Origin: Clostridiales bacterium PH28_bin88
Lineage (GTDB): Bacteria > Bacillota > PH28-bin88
Direction of reading: 5' to 3'
Length of the DNA stretch: 64,000 nt
NCBI GenBank assembly: GCA_000987045.1
Contig: LAKY01000072.1
Location: 1-64,000 of the forward strand
Shown: positions 1 through 9,716 of the stretch, one piece after another
Layout of the letters: every line of letters starts with the position of its first letter
Numbering within the stretch: the stretch's first letter is position 1
The notes under the pieces: model-generated
What the model saw: only the letters and a program-made list of their open reading frames with translations
What the model was told of the DNA's origin: nothing
Database searches by the model: none
Made by a program: the position numbers and the translations under genes

Positions 1-42
1 GGTAATCAAATGTATAATTATACATTTCTTAATGAACTGGCG

Positions 43-255
43 CTAACTGACTACCCCCCTTTCTTTTAAAGTACACCCGCTTCGGAAACATGGGGTAGCT
101 TCTAGATATGGGCCCTTTACAAACTTGGCTGGTTCTCTTAGTTCCTCCTGGAACTGGCGATTGAATTCGGGGTCTTGGATAGGAAAAATGGTTGTCAAGT
201 AGTTTAGATAGTTATCCCTAATCGCCTCTGTAGCCTTAAGCGGGTTGATACCCAT
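43..255 (-). pseudogene. Broken N-terminal piece of a putative defence-type DEAD/DEAH helicase
   Basis: This short reading frame starts inside the end of the 1592-aa gene, at an ATG at 255, and stops at a TAG at 43-45. The 70 residues include the string VKGPYLEATP. From memory this resembles the first residues of very large DEAD/DEAH helicases found in defence islands, where a basic, proline-rich stretch is followed by 'LKELIEEGVLS'. Here that part is shortened to LKE-RGVVS and ends in the stop. No motor motif is present in the 42 bases left before the window edge. I therefore read it as the start of a helicase gene that is truncated or broken. A real small protein is the alternative. Confidence 0.4.
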
Positions 256-3200
256 GTGCCATATTCGCCTCCTCTTCCCCAGCCGCATGCCGGTACAGTG
301 CCAGTTCCCTACGCCACAATAATTGGACCATCTCTTTACTATTCCCTACAAGTTCCATAGCTGCTTCCGGCAAAGGAAATTCTCTATTGGAAAACAACCT
401 TATGTTCCCATCTTCCCTCATGGTTGGTATCCAATGCGATGCATTATTAAATTCAAATTGAATATAAACACGCGCCGGTTTCATTTCTTCAAATCTTGGA
501 ATGAAACTTTTACACTTGGGGTAATGTTTGTCACCCCAAAATTGTTGGTTTGGTAAAATTGCGCCACATGATGTGCACTTTACACCTTCCTGAATCGCAA
601 AAGTGAAAGAAAACGGATCAGTCTGACGGTCACATTTTAACCTGGCTTGCTTTTTCTCCCCTGCTAATACCAACTTAAATGGAATTTCATCTTTACCTAA
701 CTGTATTGACTGGATTATATCCCTTGTGGTAGCCGCATCCAAGCCGGGATGACCTAAAAACCCACCTCTAGGTCTAATTAATAGCATAACATCAGGCAAT
801 TCGGGTAGAGAGGCTAAATCTTCCAGCAATGCCTGGGTTAAAAGGAGAACCAGGGGATTGGACCTCTTCAAAGCGATAATCTCATACGCATGGTTATCGG
901 TAAATATGCCAAGCCAGTAGATAAACTTCTGTGTCAACCCGTCCTCACTAGGCCTACTAATCGTTACCGTCGTAGAAAAACGTCCTTCTGTACCTGTCAT
1001 AGTTTTGCTGGCAACCATTAGCGTTCTGCTCTTAACAAGTCCATAAACCACCACAGTGACATTAGCTGCCCTTCTGGTGTTAGCCACAGTTCCTTGAACC
1101 TCCAACCTATCGCCCTTTGTCCACGAAAAAGACAATCCCTGAATGTGGGGAGAGCCGTCATCAACATCTATCACTATTGCTTCTGTGAGTAGAGCGGCTT
1201 CTCCCACATCACCCGTCCAAGGATCAGTTGTCACCAATTGCATCTGGTACCGACCCGGTATCAAAGAATTGCCTCCATCAATAGTGAGGCTTGTTTCGCC
1301 ATCCGGAACGGAATAGGTAAATGGGTTTAACCCAGGATTCCCAATTGGCCAAAGGCACAAGCACCGGTTGGCAGCTTTCCCCTTTTCCATCCAGCCAATA
1401 TGCAGAATTATGCCCTTTTCTCCACGTTCGCAAGACCATTTGATATTTTCCACCAGCCAACGGGTACGTACATTTACCAGAGGGCCCTGCTGAATAATCT
1501 TATCTTTTTTGTCTTTTATGGTTACCCCTAGGGTCCGCATTACTTCGCCCTGGCGAAGGGTATCATGGAAAGCAAGAATATCAAACTTGGCAATTCCGTT
1601 TCTTAGTGTTTCCATCAGCCGTTTCGTTTGGTCTTCTGTGGCAAGGATCATCTGTCCGTCTAACCATTCCGGAACTTTTACTTCCAGAACCAACCGATCT
1701 TGCCCTGCCCAGTCCCCCAGCCATAGTTCTTCAACCCTATCGTTCCAATCTCTTCCCTCTGCTTGCCCATCTATGCGCCAGTATAACTTGGGTACTGGAA
1801 GCTGAATTTGAATTACAGACCGTGCCCCAACCTCCGGCCCACAAACCAGGCATCCAATTACTTCTCTTTCCTGAGGGGGCACCATTACTTCGTAAGTACC
1901 CTCATCAACCGAAAGAACTAGTGATGGTTCTTCGACTGAAAATATGGTGTCTTCAGTAAAAATCATGACTTCTAGAGAAAGGGGGGCAGGGTTTGAGCTA
2001 GGCAGGCAAACCGTTGGGTCCCAGTTTATTTCAATATCCGGTAAAACCGTGAGGTTAAATCGATAAAACTTTAGTCTTTTCTGCTTGTTCCAAATCCAGA
2101 TTGAATAGCGGCCGAAAGGACGCGAGCCCAGAAGCGCTTGACTGTCAAGTGGAATGTCAAAGGTATTTGCCCCTGGCCAAACAGTAGCAATGTCCGCCAC
2201 GTCGTCCAAGGAGTGCCACTTTCGTTCAGCAGAATTACCTTTCCGGGGGATTACCGCGATCTGCCAATCCTCAAGTTTGGCGCCGTTTAAGGGAATCCTT
2301 AAAAATGGGGGGATCTTCGAAAAAACCACATCTTCCCCTACTCTTACATTACTAACCTTGTTCCCTCCCCACAGGGTGGGTTCACTCAGTTTATGTTCTG
2401 GCTTTATCAATGGTATCCTTCGGCCCTCGTGGGTTACTAGGAAAAGGCCATCGCCTTCCCAATATCGAAGGTCTACGAGGCAAAGCCTGTACCCTGGATC
2501 AACTTGTTCCCACCACATCTCCTCTACAACCTGTACTGGCGGTTCAAAGGCGAAACCCGGCGGTAGCAAGAACCATGCACGTGCACGTTTCGAGCCCATC
2601 GATTGCACTCTTTGACCTTTCTCATCAAAAACCATATATGGTTCGGTTAAAGTTACACCTGGAATGTCCCACACCATGATCATGGTGTCACCTAACGTCA
2701 ACATAACCTGGAATTTCCTGGCGTTATAGGACAATAACCACTCCGTAGGTTCGGTTTCTACCAAGTCTTTTCCGCACCAGTAAGCAGCCAAAGGAAGAGT
2801 CTGCTCATTCTGCCCCTCCGCAGATATTCTAAGATACGGCTCACGCAGTTCCTTTATGTAAAATCGTTGCGCATCAACACTTATACTTACTTCCCCAGTC
2901 TTAGAGTTTAGACGCATAACCGGTTCAGGAAATCTTTCCGTGCTGGAACGGGTCGGGTCGCCTACCCCTGTTCGAGGCTCTTCCCCACCTTTCTTATTTT
3001 TATCCAGATACATCATAAGCTCCTGCACCACTCTAAAAGGAAAGGTGGTGTACTCGAGCGGAATATTACCGTTCTTAGAGTACCAATTTGCAAGCTCTAT
3101 TGCTTCCCCCAACCATTCCTCAGACCACTGCCCACCATAAAGCAGAAACCGCTCAACAGGTTCATCCATAATCGGAAGGCGTAAATTGCAGTGCCGAAAT

Positions 3201-5014
3201 GCATCTTCATTAGCACTGAGCTTTTTCCGTACTGTCCTAAGTAAAACCTCTTGCTTTTCCTTATACTCCTGAACTAATTCTAAATGAAACGGCCAAGGAA
3301 GTGCTAAGCCCAAAGACTCTGCGACGCTTTCTATTTCACTACACGCTGCTTGGAAATCCTTTGAAGCTTGTCGGCGTTCACTAACTTCCTTAATCCCTAA
3401 TTGTACATCTCCTGACCCCAGTTGCATTAAACGTTTTTCAATACACGATAATTCCTTGTTCTTTTCCTCATGAATCTTCTCCAACTCATCCAAAATTCGA
3501 GTTATGTCCTTCAGCTTTGCCTTCGCAGCACTAGATGCCTCGTGTTTTTTCTCTGCCACAGCCAGTTTTTCAGCCAAGCGGGGCAAAGCCTCTGTAATAT
3601 CCTTAGGAGCCTCATCTAACAGGAAACCAGCCAGCATAGTGAGGCGAGTTTCTTGGCACACAATATCGACTTCGGCCCTGTATCTACTTTGCCTAATCTC
3701 ATCTAAAAGATGAAATGATCGCTGAATCTCCTTTAGCGTATAAGCGGTTTCTGTTGTGAAACGGTCAATCATCAAAGATAAGTCTTGCTCCGGTATGGGG
3801 ATGCCCCCTAACAATGAGGCAAGCTTCAACCTTACTGTGGCCATCTGTTGCTCAAGTTCTATCTTGGCATCGCCATGCAATTCTACAGCTTGTATACGAT
3901 GAGCCTGTAGTTTGTAGCCAATCCCCGGTGGCTGGATTAGTTCCCACTCCTGAAGAACTTTTTTGTGTCTTTGCTTTAAGTCTTCGTAAAAGCTGGCGCA
4001 TTCAATAAGTTCATCCCAGTCAAGCTGATCTAGTGCCCAAGCGTTTACCGAGTATATTAAACCATACCAAACCTTTGCTGCTGCTTCCTCCAACCTGGAA
4101 TAGCAGTTTTCTTCATCTAAAATCAGCTTTTTGATATCTCGCCTTTTATCAGCAAGGGCTTTTATCTCCGAACTTGCTTTTTGAATATCCCCTTGGAGGC
4201 TTAGTAAAATTCGATCATTCAAGGTACACCCATGAACTTGTTGGATTATATTTGCTCTTTGCCCGGACAATTCTGCAATCCTTTGTTTTAGTTCGTTCTC
4301 TGCTTGTTTTGATAAGCTTAATTCATGATAGTCGCTAGGAAGGCCGTCAGTTTCCTCAAGATTACCCATACGCTGCAGTGAAGTTTTTGCCCGATCAACT
4401 AGGGAGGATACTAAATCAAGCCGACTGATCACTTGTGCAATCTGCTGTTCCTCCCGCTGCAGCTTCTCTCGTTCTATGCCAAGATGCTTACGGCTTTTCT
4501 CTTGCTCCCGCACCATTCGAAGATAGGAAACCGACTCATCTTTAGCTTGCATGCCATTTCCAGCGAGAGAAAACATGGCCCGGAAGAAATCCGGGAGGCA
4601 TCTCTGGGGAACCCCGGCGTGGAGAAGAATATTTGCCACGTACGTATATGCTTCCGGAATCTCCAACACCGGCATTCCTCGACTTGCTAGAAAGTCAATA
4701 AATATCCGGCCCCACTTGTTAAGCCAGTTTGTGTCATTAATCCCTGTTAGCTTCGCAACCGAAGGCCAGTATTCCCCGCTATGATAAAACCAAACACCAC
4801 AGCCCACCAAAAAGCATGCAAAAGAGACCGGTGTCAGGTTTCTTAAGCTTTCAGTTCCACCGGCAACATCCTCTTGTACCCTGTTTCTGATTAATAGGCC
4901 AAGGTGTTCTACGTCTTTAATAATAAGAGGGATTTGGCCAATAAAGGTTACTTTTTCTACTTCCCGCATTAGAAAGTCTTCACACCGAATCAGGGTTTGA
5001 CAGTTTTCCAGCAT
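236..5014 (-). CDS. Giant coiled-coil protein with C-terminal zinc finger, unknown function
   Basis: This is a 1592-aa protein I do not recognise. The first ~150 residues look globular and include LLHAGVPQRCLPDFF. Residues ~165-640 are rich in Glu, Lys and Gln with heptad-like spacing and look like long coiled coils. From ~700 on the protein is strand-rich, suggesting several beta-sandwich domains. Near the C-terminus CTSCG and a later KHYPKC (CxxC...C, fourth ligand unclear) form a zinc-ribbon-like site. The start has a GGAGG site 8 bases upstream. It follows a 57-aa gene by 57 bases and overlaps the broken helicase piece downstream, so the three probably form one transcript behind the LexA box at 5332. 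Size, coiled coils and location suggest a structural or sensor part of a defence system, which is inference. No Walker A motif was seen. Confidence 0.75.
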   Translation of the reverse strand: MLENCQTLIRCEDFLMREVEKVTFIGQIPLIIKDVEHLGLLIRNRVQEDVAGGTESLRNLTPVSFACFLVGCGVWFYHSGEYWPSVAKLTGINDTNWLNKWGRIFIDFLASRGMPVLEIPEAYTYVANILLHAGVPQRCLPDFFRAMFSLAGNGMQAKDESVSYLRMVREQEKSRKHLGIEREKLQREEQQIAQVISRLDLVSSLVDRAKTSLQRMGNLEETDGLPSDYHELSLSKQAENELKQRIAELSGQRANIIQQVHGCTLNDRILLSLQGDIQKASSEIKALADKRRDIKKLILDEENCYSRLEEAAAKVWYGLIYSVNAWALDQLDWDELIECASFYEDLKQRHKKVLQEWELIQPPGIGYKLQAHRIQAVELHGDAKIELEQQMATVRLKLASLLGGIPIPEQDLSLMIDRFTTETAYTLKEIQRSFHLLDEIRQSRYRAEVDIVCQETRLTMLAGFLLDEAPKDITEALPRLAEKLAVAEKKHEASSAAKAKLKDITRILDELEKIHEEKNKELSCIEKRLMQLGSGDVQLGIKEVSERRQASKDFQAACSEIESVAESLGLALPWPFHLELVQEYKEKQEVLLRTVRKKLSANEDAFRHCNLRLPIMDEPVERFLLYGGQWSEEWLGEAIELANWYSKNGNIPLEYTTFPFRVVQELMMYLDKNKKGGEEPRTGVGDPTRSSTERFPEPVMRLNSKTGEVSISVDAQRFYIKELREPYLRISAEGQNEQTLPLAAYWCGKDLVETEPTEWLLSYNARKFQVMLTLGDTMIMVWDIPGVTLTEPYMVFDEKGQRVQSMGSKRARAWFLLPPGFAFEPPVQVVEEMWWEQVDPGYRLCLVDLRYWEGDGLFLVTHEGRRIPLIKPEHKLSEPTLWGGNKVSNVRVGEDVVFSKIPPFLRIPLNGAKLEDWQIAVIPRKGNSAERKWHSLDDVADIATVWPGANTFDIPLDSQALLGSRPFGRYSIWIWNKQKRLKFYRFNLTVLPDIEINWDPTVCLPSSNPAPLSLEVMIFTEDTIFSVEEPSLVLSVDEGTYEVMVPPQEREVIGCLVCGPEVGARSVIQIQLPVPKLYWRIDGQAEGRDWNDRVEELWLGDWAGQDRLVLEVKVPEWLDGQMILATEDQTKRLMETLRNGIAKFDILAFHDTLRQGEVMRTLGVTIKDKKDKIIQQGPLVNVRTRWLVENIKWSCERGEKGIILHIGWMEKGKAANRCLCLWPIGNPGLNPFTYSVPDGETSLTIDGGNSLIPGRYQMQLVTTDPWTGDVGEAALLTEAIVIDVDDGSPHIQGLSFSWTKGDRLEVQGTVANTRRAANVTVVVYGLVKSRTLMVASKTMTGTEGRFSTTVTISRPSEDGLTQKFIYWLGIFTDNHAYEIIALKRSNPLVLLLTQALLEDLASLPELPDVMLLIRPRGGFLGHPGLDAATTRDIIQSIQLGKDEIPFKLVLAGEKKQARLKCDRQTDPFSFTFAIQEGVKCTSCGAILPNQQFWGDKHYPKCKSFIPRFEEMKPARVYIQFEFNNASHWIPTMREDGNIRLFSNREFPLPEAAMELVGNSKEMVQLLWRRELALYRHAAGEEEANMAHGYQPA

Positions 5015-5071
5015 AACGGTAGCCTCCGAACCTGAAAATCCTCCTGTCTAATTCACTTTTTTGGCAAAAAC

Positions 5072-5245
5072 CTACTTAAACAAGCGACCAAACAATTTCC
5101 CTGTAGCCCTGCCAGCTATCCGACGCCCGATTCTTCTAGTTGTTGCGTGCGGCCCCTTGCTAACCGCTGAGATGTCACCCAGTATTCGCGCCAAGCCGTA
5201 AAGAAAGGAGCGGGTTTGGCTAATGCTGCTTTTTCTCCGAGCCAT
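5072..5245 (-). CDS. Small basic protein, 57 aa, unknown
   Basis: The frame begins at an ATG at 5245 with a strong ribosome site (GGGAGGTGG, then 5 bases) and ends at TAG 5072. The product starts MARRKSSISQTRSFLYGLAR and ends in a repeat-like basic tail (RRIGRRIAGRATGKLFGRLFK). About a quarter of residues are Arg or Lys. It has no cysteines and no obvious membrane segment. It resembles short conserved hypothetical proteins of bacterial genomes, but I know of no function. It lies first in the unit that continues into the 1592-aa gene, 87 bases downstream of a LexA box. A nucleic-acid-binding role is possible from charge alone. Confidence 0.65.
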   Translation of the reverse strand: MARRKSSISQTRSFLYGLARILGDISAVSKGPHATTRRIGRRIAGRATGKLFGRLFK

Positions 5246-5331
5246 CTATCCCACCTCCCTTATCAAGTAGGTAATATGGTATACGCTTCCGAGATTGATA
5301 ATAGCACAACAACCCCGTCTAATACTGTCGG

Positions 5332-5343
5332 GAACATTTGTTC
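5332..5343 (-). promoter_or_regulatory. LexA/DinR (SOS) box upstream of the 57-aa/1592-aa unit
   Basis: The sequence GAACATTTGTTC matches the Firmicutes LexA/DinR core GAAC-N4-GTTC. It lies 87 bases upstream of the 57-aa gene and is read here in minus-strand orientation. The downstream bases CCCGACAG-N5-GACGGGG are shared with a second LexA box at 18619-18630, so both sites seem to sit in related promoters. Repression by LexA and induction by DNA damage are inferred from the motif only. Confidence 0.6.
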
Positions 5344-5414
5344 CGTGCAATATTTTCGTCAAACCCAGTACTTATGCTATTCCATTTTTTCCAAACACTG
5401 AGCCCCTAATCTCT

Positions 5415-7496
5415 TTATCTTCGCATATAAAGATCATCAAGAAATTCCGATGCCGGGTCGACGCCCGTCACCAGCAGATGATCCCGTGCACGGGTGCAAG
5501 CAACGTAAAGCAAGTGGCGTTCGGTGTTGTAGACCTCTTCCAGGTCCGCATCGTCGGCGACGGTTTCAATACGTTCCTGCAGGGGAATCACCTCGTCATC
5601 ACACGCCATCACGACCACGGCGCGGAACTCTAGGCCCTTGGCGAGGTGCATGGTGCTGATCGAAACATGGCCGCTGGCCGTTTCCACGTGCTCGTCGAGC
5701 ACCCTGTACGGTAGGCCGGCCTGTTCCACCGCCGCGCAGGCTCGATCCATTTCAGCCGCAGACCGCACGAACACCCCCAACTCGTGGTGGGTTAAACCCT
5801 CGCCGATCCGGTCCGCCAGCCAGCGGCTGACCATTGCGATTTCAGCTTCGGGAGTGTCCAGGACCATCACACTTGGTTCCGGTCCGTTGAAGATGGAAAC
5901 GGTGCCGCGCCGCCCTTCCGTATTGCCATCCACGTCGGACATTTCGGGCGCCAGCAGCCGGTCAGCCTGCATCCTGATCTGGTGGGATGTCCGGTAGTTG
6001 ATGCGCAGGGTTCTGGAACGCCCGCGGATATCCACTCCCAGTGCTTTCCACGAGAAGGGCTGCTGGAAAACCCGCTGACCCAGATCTCCGGTAAAGAAAA
6101 GGCCGTTGGGTCGCTCCGCCCCCAGGGCGGCCAGAAACTTAAGCTGCGCCACGCCGACGTCCTGCGCCTCGTCCACCACGGCAAAGTCAAATGGCAGGCG
6201 TTGGCCTGCGGCCATCCGGGACGCCAGCCGGCTGAAGATATAGGCGTCAGTGACCAGACCCCGCTCCTTGAGATCGGCGCGGACGCGTTCGAAAACCGAC
6301 CAGATCGTCATCCGCTGCTTCTCCGTCAGCCGCGTCTTCCGTCCCAGACGCGTCACGTCGCGGTACGCCTCCCAAGTTGCCAACTGCCAGGCGTCAACCA
6401 CGTCCTCCCACTCCGCCAGCAAAAAGTGCAGGCTGAATTTCATCTCTTCCACTTCCCGGGCCGCTGTCGCTATCAGCTCCCCAATAATCTCCCGGCTGGC
6501 CATGCGCGGCCGGCCAAAGTGCAGCTCGTAAAGCCGCCGGCCAATCGAATTAATGGCGTGCACCTCCAGGCGCTCGCCCAGCCGCGGCTCGTTTATGATT
6601 AACCGTTTCGCCTTTGTGCGCAGTACGTTCGCCAGGGCCTCGGAAAAGGTGGTTAAAAGCACCCTGGCATCGGGGTTGGCGCGGGCCAGGAAAACAGCCC
6701 GGTGCAGAGCGACGATGGTCTTACCCGTGCCCGCCGAACCGGAAATCCGCGCGGGGCCGTTGTAATCCCGTTCCACCAGCTGCCGTTGCGCGGGGTGCAG
6801 GAAAACCGTCCATTTTTCCCAGGGGTATGCCAGGGCACGTTCCAGTTCTTCAGTGTTGTGCATCACCCGGAACCGGCGCTGCGCGTCGGGGTGATCGAAG
6901 GGGTCCGCGCCGGCAGCCGCCGGCTGGGCAACTTCCGGCGTGACGCCAACGGCCAGGTTCAAAAGCGCCTCGGCGGCCTCGCCCGGCAGGTGGTCGGCCA
7001 GCTCCAGCAGGGTATCCTCATCAGCCTCGCGTACCTGACCCAGCCACTCTACCGGAACGCCGTAGCCCAACAGTTCATCATCGGAGACATCCGCGAAGAG
7101 GCGCGGCTTGAACATAGCCGGCTGTTCCGCCGTCACGTATTTGGGAATGGTAATTTCCATCACCGTTTCCCGCACCTCTACCAACTGGGCGGCTCCCGTC
7201 TTGGGGTGCGTTTCCAGCTTGCGCCGTTCAGCCCAGGCGTAGGCGGCATCGTGGTGGCCAACGTAACACAACAAAAGGCACGCCTGGGTTTTGTGCACGA
7301 TAAGCCGGATGTCGCTGTTCACCCGTACAGACCAGAAGCGCTGGTCCCGCACACGGTCGAGCTTATGGAACTGCATTCCCGGGTTTGCCGGGTTCAACTG
7401 CAGGTCAAAAGCTGCCGTCTTTACCGCCTTCTGCTCCTCGCCGGTCAATTTGGCGAGGCTGTCTATAAATGTGTCAGCAATGCGGAATTCTATCAC
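5415..7496 (-). CDS. RelE-like domain fused to UvrD/Rep-type helicase
   Basis: The ~693-aa protein has two parts. The first ~95 residues have the RelE/ParE toxin-fold pattern (FHKLDR, FWSVRVNSDIRLIV, YVGHHDAAYAW). A superfamily 1 helicase follows: Walker A GSAGTGKT near residue 252, DEAQDVG (Walker B), a GLFFTGDLGQ block, an NYRTS motif, and the late motifs STMHLAKGLEF and YVACTRARDHLLV. I chose the GTG at 7496, which has GGAGAGG five bases upstream and fits the family start, over a TTG at 7526 with no clear site. It is the last gene of the res-mod-sir2-herA operon, ~40 bases after herA. Its GC-rich composition matches res and mod, not herA. It likely moves on DNA; whether the RelE-like part is toxic or only binds nucleic acid is unknown. 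Confidence 0.88.
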   Translation of the reverse strand: MIEFRIADTFIDSLAKLTGEEQKAVKTAAFDLQLNPANPGMQFHKLDRVRDQRFWSVRVNSDIRLIVHKTQACLLLCYVGHHDAAYAWAERRKLETHPKTGAAQLVEVRETVMEITIPKYVTAEQPAMFKPRLFADVSDDELLGYGVPVEWLGQVREADEDTLLELADHLPGEAAEALLNLAVGVTPEVAQPAAAGADPFDHPDAQRRFRVMHNTEELERALAYPWEKWTVFLHPAQRQLVERDYNGPARISGSAGTGKTIVALHRAVFLARANPDARVLLTTFSEALANVLRTKAKRLIINEPRLGERLEVHAINSIGRRLYELHFGRPRMASREIIGELIATAAREVEEMKFSLHFLLAEWEDVVDAWQLATWEAYRDVTRLGRKTRLTEKQRMTIWSVFERVRADLKERGLVTDAYIFSRLASRMAAGQRLPFDFAVVDEAQDVGVAQLKFLAALGAERPNGLFFTGDLGQRVFQQPFSWKALGVDIRGRSRTLRINYRTSHQIRMQADRLLAPEMSDVDGNTEGRRGTVSIFNGPEPSVMVLDTPEAEIAMVSRWLADRIGEGLTHHELGVFVRSAAEMDRACAAVEQAGLPYRVLDEHVETASGHVSISTMHLAKGLEFRAVVVMACDDEVIPLQERIETVADDADLEEVYNTERHLLYVACTRARDHLLVTGVDPASEFLDDLYMRR

Positions 7497-7538
7497 TTCA
7501 CCCTCTCCAACCTTTCTAATGTCCAACGCGGCACCTGG

Positions 7539-9716
7539 TTAATCCGTGGAATCATCTTCGCCGGGGACGTTTTCAGGCTCGGATACGTCCATACCGTCAA
7601 GCAATGGCACTTTTGCCGTACCCTCACCATTCGATTTTGATTTTGCCCCTTCGTCCGTTCTTGCCTGCCAGTCATCGGCAATCTGTTTCCAATCTACATC
7701 TCGCGTTTCTTCACCGGTCCAGACATTCCAAAAATCAGGATCGTCTGATTGTGGACGTTGCTCTTCAGGGAGATCATTCATGCGGACTAAAATAGGCAAT
7801 TCAGACGCCCAGCCCAACAGAATCGCGTTCTGCGAAGGCAGAGAAGGAAGATCTCTAAGCAATCCTTTTAGATTGTCAGGGACAAACCGGTGAACCAAGT
7901 CCTGGTCTCGATCATTGCTAATACGGTGTATTAGAAAAGTATTGCATTGCGAAAGGACAGTGGTGGATAGTTCTGAAGGACGTTGCGACGATAACACCAG
8001 TCCTAAACCGAATTTACGTCCTTCCCTCGCAATACGCTCAAACACCTGACAACACACAGATGCAGCATCCTGATTTTCCGCATCTTCTTTATAGCGCTTT
8101 ATAAAGGTATGGGCTTCTTCCATTACCAATACAGTCGGAAGCACCTCGTGTTTATCGTCGAGCTTTCGATATCTTTGCAACGCCTCAAAAACCATCCTTG
8201 CAGTAACTGCAGTGACGATGTGGATTATCTCGGAGGGAACTAAGGATAGATCAATTATCGTCAGACTTCCATTCCCGGCTTTATCGGCACCGATGTAGTC
8301 GTTTAACCACTGATCAAGTGTAATCTTTCCGTCCTCGTTAATTATAGATTGCATACGGGTATCAGCAAGCATAGTCCTAATGCGAATCAACATGGTCTCT
8401 ACATATTCTGTGACATTTAGCATTTCCGCACTTGCTTCTATGCTACGTAGAAGTGATTCTCCAGAAAATTCACGTGGGGTATCTGCATCTATAGGAAGCA
8501 TATCAGAATCGCTACCACCAAAAGCACTGTGTGCTTCGCACGACTTTTCAATAAGTTCATCAATTTCTTGTCGCGTAAAGTCGTAATTAGGATGTGGCCC
8601 ACTACGAGCTTTTACCAAATAATCTATCTTGTCCGTTAGGTTGTTTAGTGCAGCCTGTTCATTAGGGGTGAAGGAATGGCTGGTTACTAACCCCGATTTC
8701 CATTTATTAATCTTTTCAAAGAAAGCTTTAGGTTTTGGAAATGACCCCCATGGCGATCCCAAAAATTTTTCAGCCTGAAGTGTGCTGACTATCGTCCTAA
8801 GAAAGCGTCTCATATCATGACTTGTACTTTGTGGAGCTTTTGTTTGTCCATCTCGCACTGCCCTGAGTGCATAAATCAAAGTCGGTCGTTGAGTCTTACC
8901 GCTAGCCTGCGTAAAAGAACACCATTCAGCGCTATTCAAAAACCAGAGCGGTACCTTAAGCGGCTCTTCGCCATCCTGGGGCTCAACTTTGAATAGTCGA
9001 GGTTTGATTACATCTGTCACTTTACCAAAGGCTCGTTTATATTCCCCGTTCGGATCCAGCACAATGAACCTGGCATTGGGTGTGGGTATCTTTCCATTTC
9101 GTTTCGCCGCCTCAAGTGACCATCTAATTAGGCCTGCAACCGAACAGGATTTGCCGCTACCGGTATTACCAAGTACGGCAAGGTGCCGCCCGAAAATCCG
9201 GTCAGGGTCGACACAAACATCCGCATTTCCGGCCAAGGGACTGGTGCCAATCTTAACTCTCCGATTATCTCCCGATTCTACAATGGAGCGAAGCTGTTGC
9301 TGTGTGGGAAGCAGAACACTGTCGCCCACAGACGGAAAGGCATCTACCCCTCGCCTAAAGCGATAGTTCTCTTCCCCTTCTATATCTATTATTTTGCGAA
9401 GTGTACCCAGCGGATTAAGGCTCATTTTTCGTAGTGGGTAAGGCAAATCCACCAGACCAAAGTCCTGCATCCCGCGCCGCTTGGGATAAGCGGAACGCTC
9501 TATCGTCAGCCATTCTACCTGACCGACCATATAGCCCTCATCGCTGGGAATGAGCACGTAACTGTTGACCCGCGGAAATGGGCGCGGTGTTCCGGTGTTC
9601 AGTGCAACCGAGTCCGGAGCCTCGATGTCCAACATGACTCTAATCTCATCAGGTGAAACGAATTCTACCGTTCCGATGCGCAGCGATTCGACGTATTCGA
9701 GTGGGCTTAGGCTCAT
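7539..9716 (-). CDS. herA: HerA-family hexameric ATPase/translocase (SIR2-HerA defence partner)
   Basis: This 725-aa protein is a HerA/FtsK-type P-loop ATPase (DUF87). Residues ~1-100 form the small barrel-like N-terminal region typical of HerA. Walker A is LGNTGSGKS at 182-190; Walker B is LVMEEAH near ~540. The SSQRPSELSTTVLSQCNTF block, typical of HerA, follows. Its start codon overlaps the stop of the SIR2 gene by four bases (ATGA), so the two are probably translated together. HerA next to SIR2 is a known anti-phage pair in which a HerA hexamer assembles with SIR2 NADase and acts as one complex. The coding sequence is less GC-rich than res, mod and uvrD on either side. Confidence 0.92.
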   Translation of the reverse strand: MSLSPLEYVESLRIGTVEFVSPDEIRVMLDIEAPDSVALNTGTPRPFPRVNSYVLIPSDEGYMVGQVEWLTIERSAYPKRRGMQDFGLVDLPYPLRKMSLNPLGTLRKIIDIEGEENYRFRRGVDAFPSVGDSVLLPTQQQLRSIVESGDNRRVKIGTSPLAGNADVCVDPDRIFGRHLAVLGNTGSGKSCSVAGLIRWSLEAAKRNGKIPTPNARFIVLDPNGEYKRAFGKVTDVIKPRLFKVEPQDGEEPLKVPLWFLNSAEWCSFTQASGKTQRPTLIYALRAVRDGQTKAPQSTSHDMRRFLRTIVSTLQAEKFLGSPWGSFPKPKAFFEKINKWKSGLVTSHSFTPNEQAALNNLTDKIDYLVKARSGPHPNYDFTRQEIDELIEKSCEAHSAFGGSDSDMLPIDADTPREFSGESLLRSIEASAEMLNVTEYVETMLIRIRTMLADTRMQSIINEDGKITLDQWLNDYIGADKAGNGSLTIIDLSLVPSEIIHIVTAVTARMVFEALQRYRKLDDKHEVLPTVLVMEEAHTFIKRYKEDAENQDAASVCCQVFERIAREGRKFGLGLVLSSQRPSELSTTVLSQCNTFLIHRISNDRDQDLVHRFVPDNLKGLLRDLPSLPSQNAILLGWASELPILVRMNDLPEEQRPQSDDPDFWNVWTGEETRDVDWKQIADDWQARTDEGAKSKSNGEGTAKVPLLDGMDVSEPENVPGEDDSTD

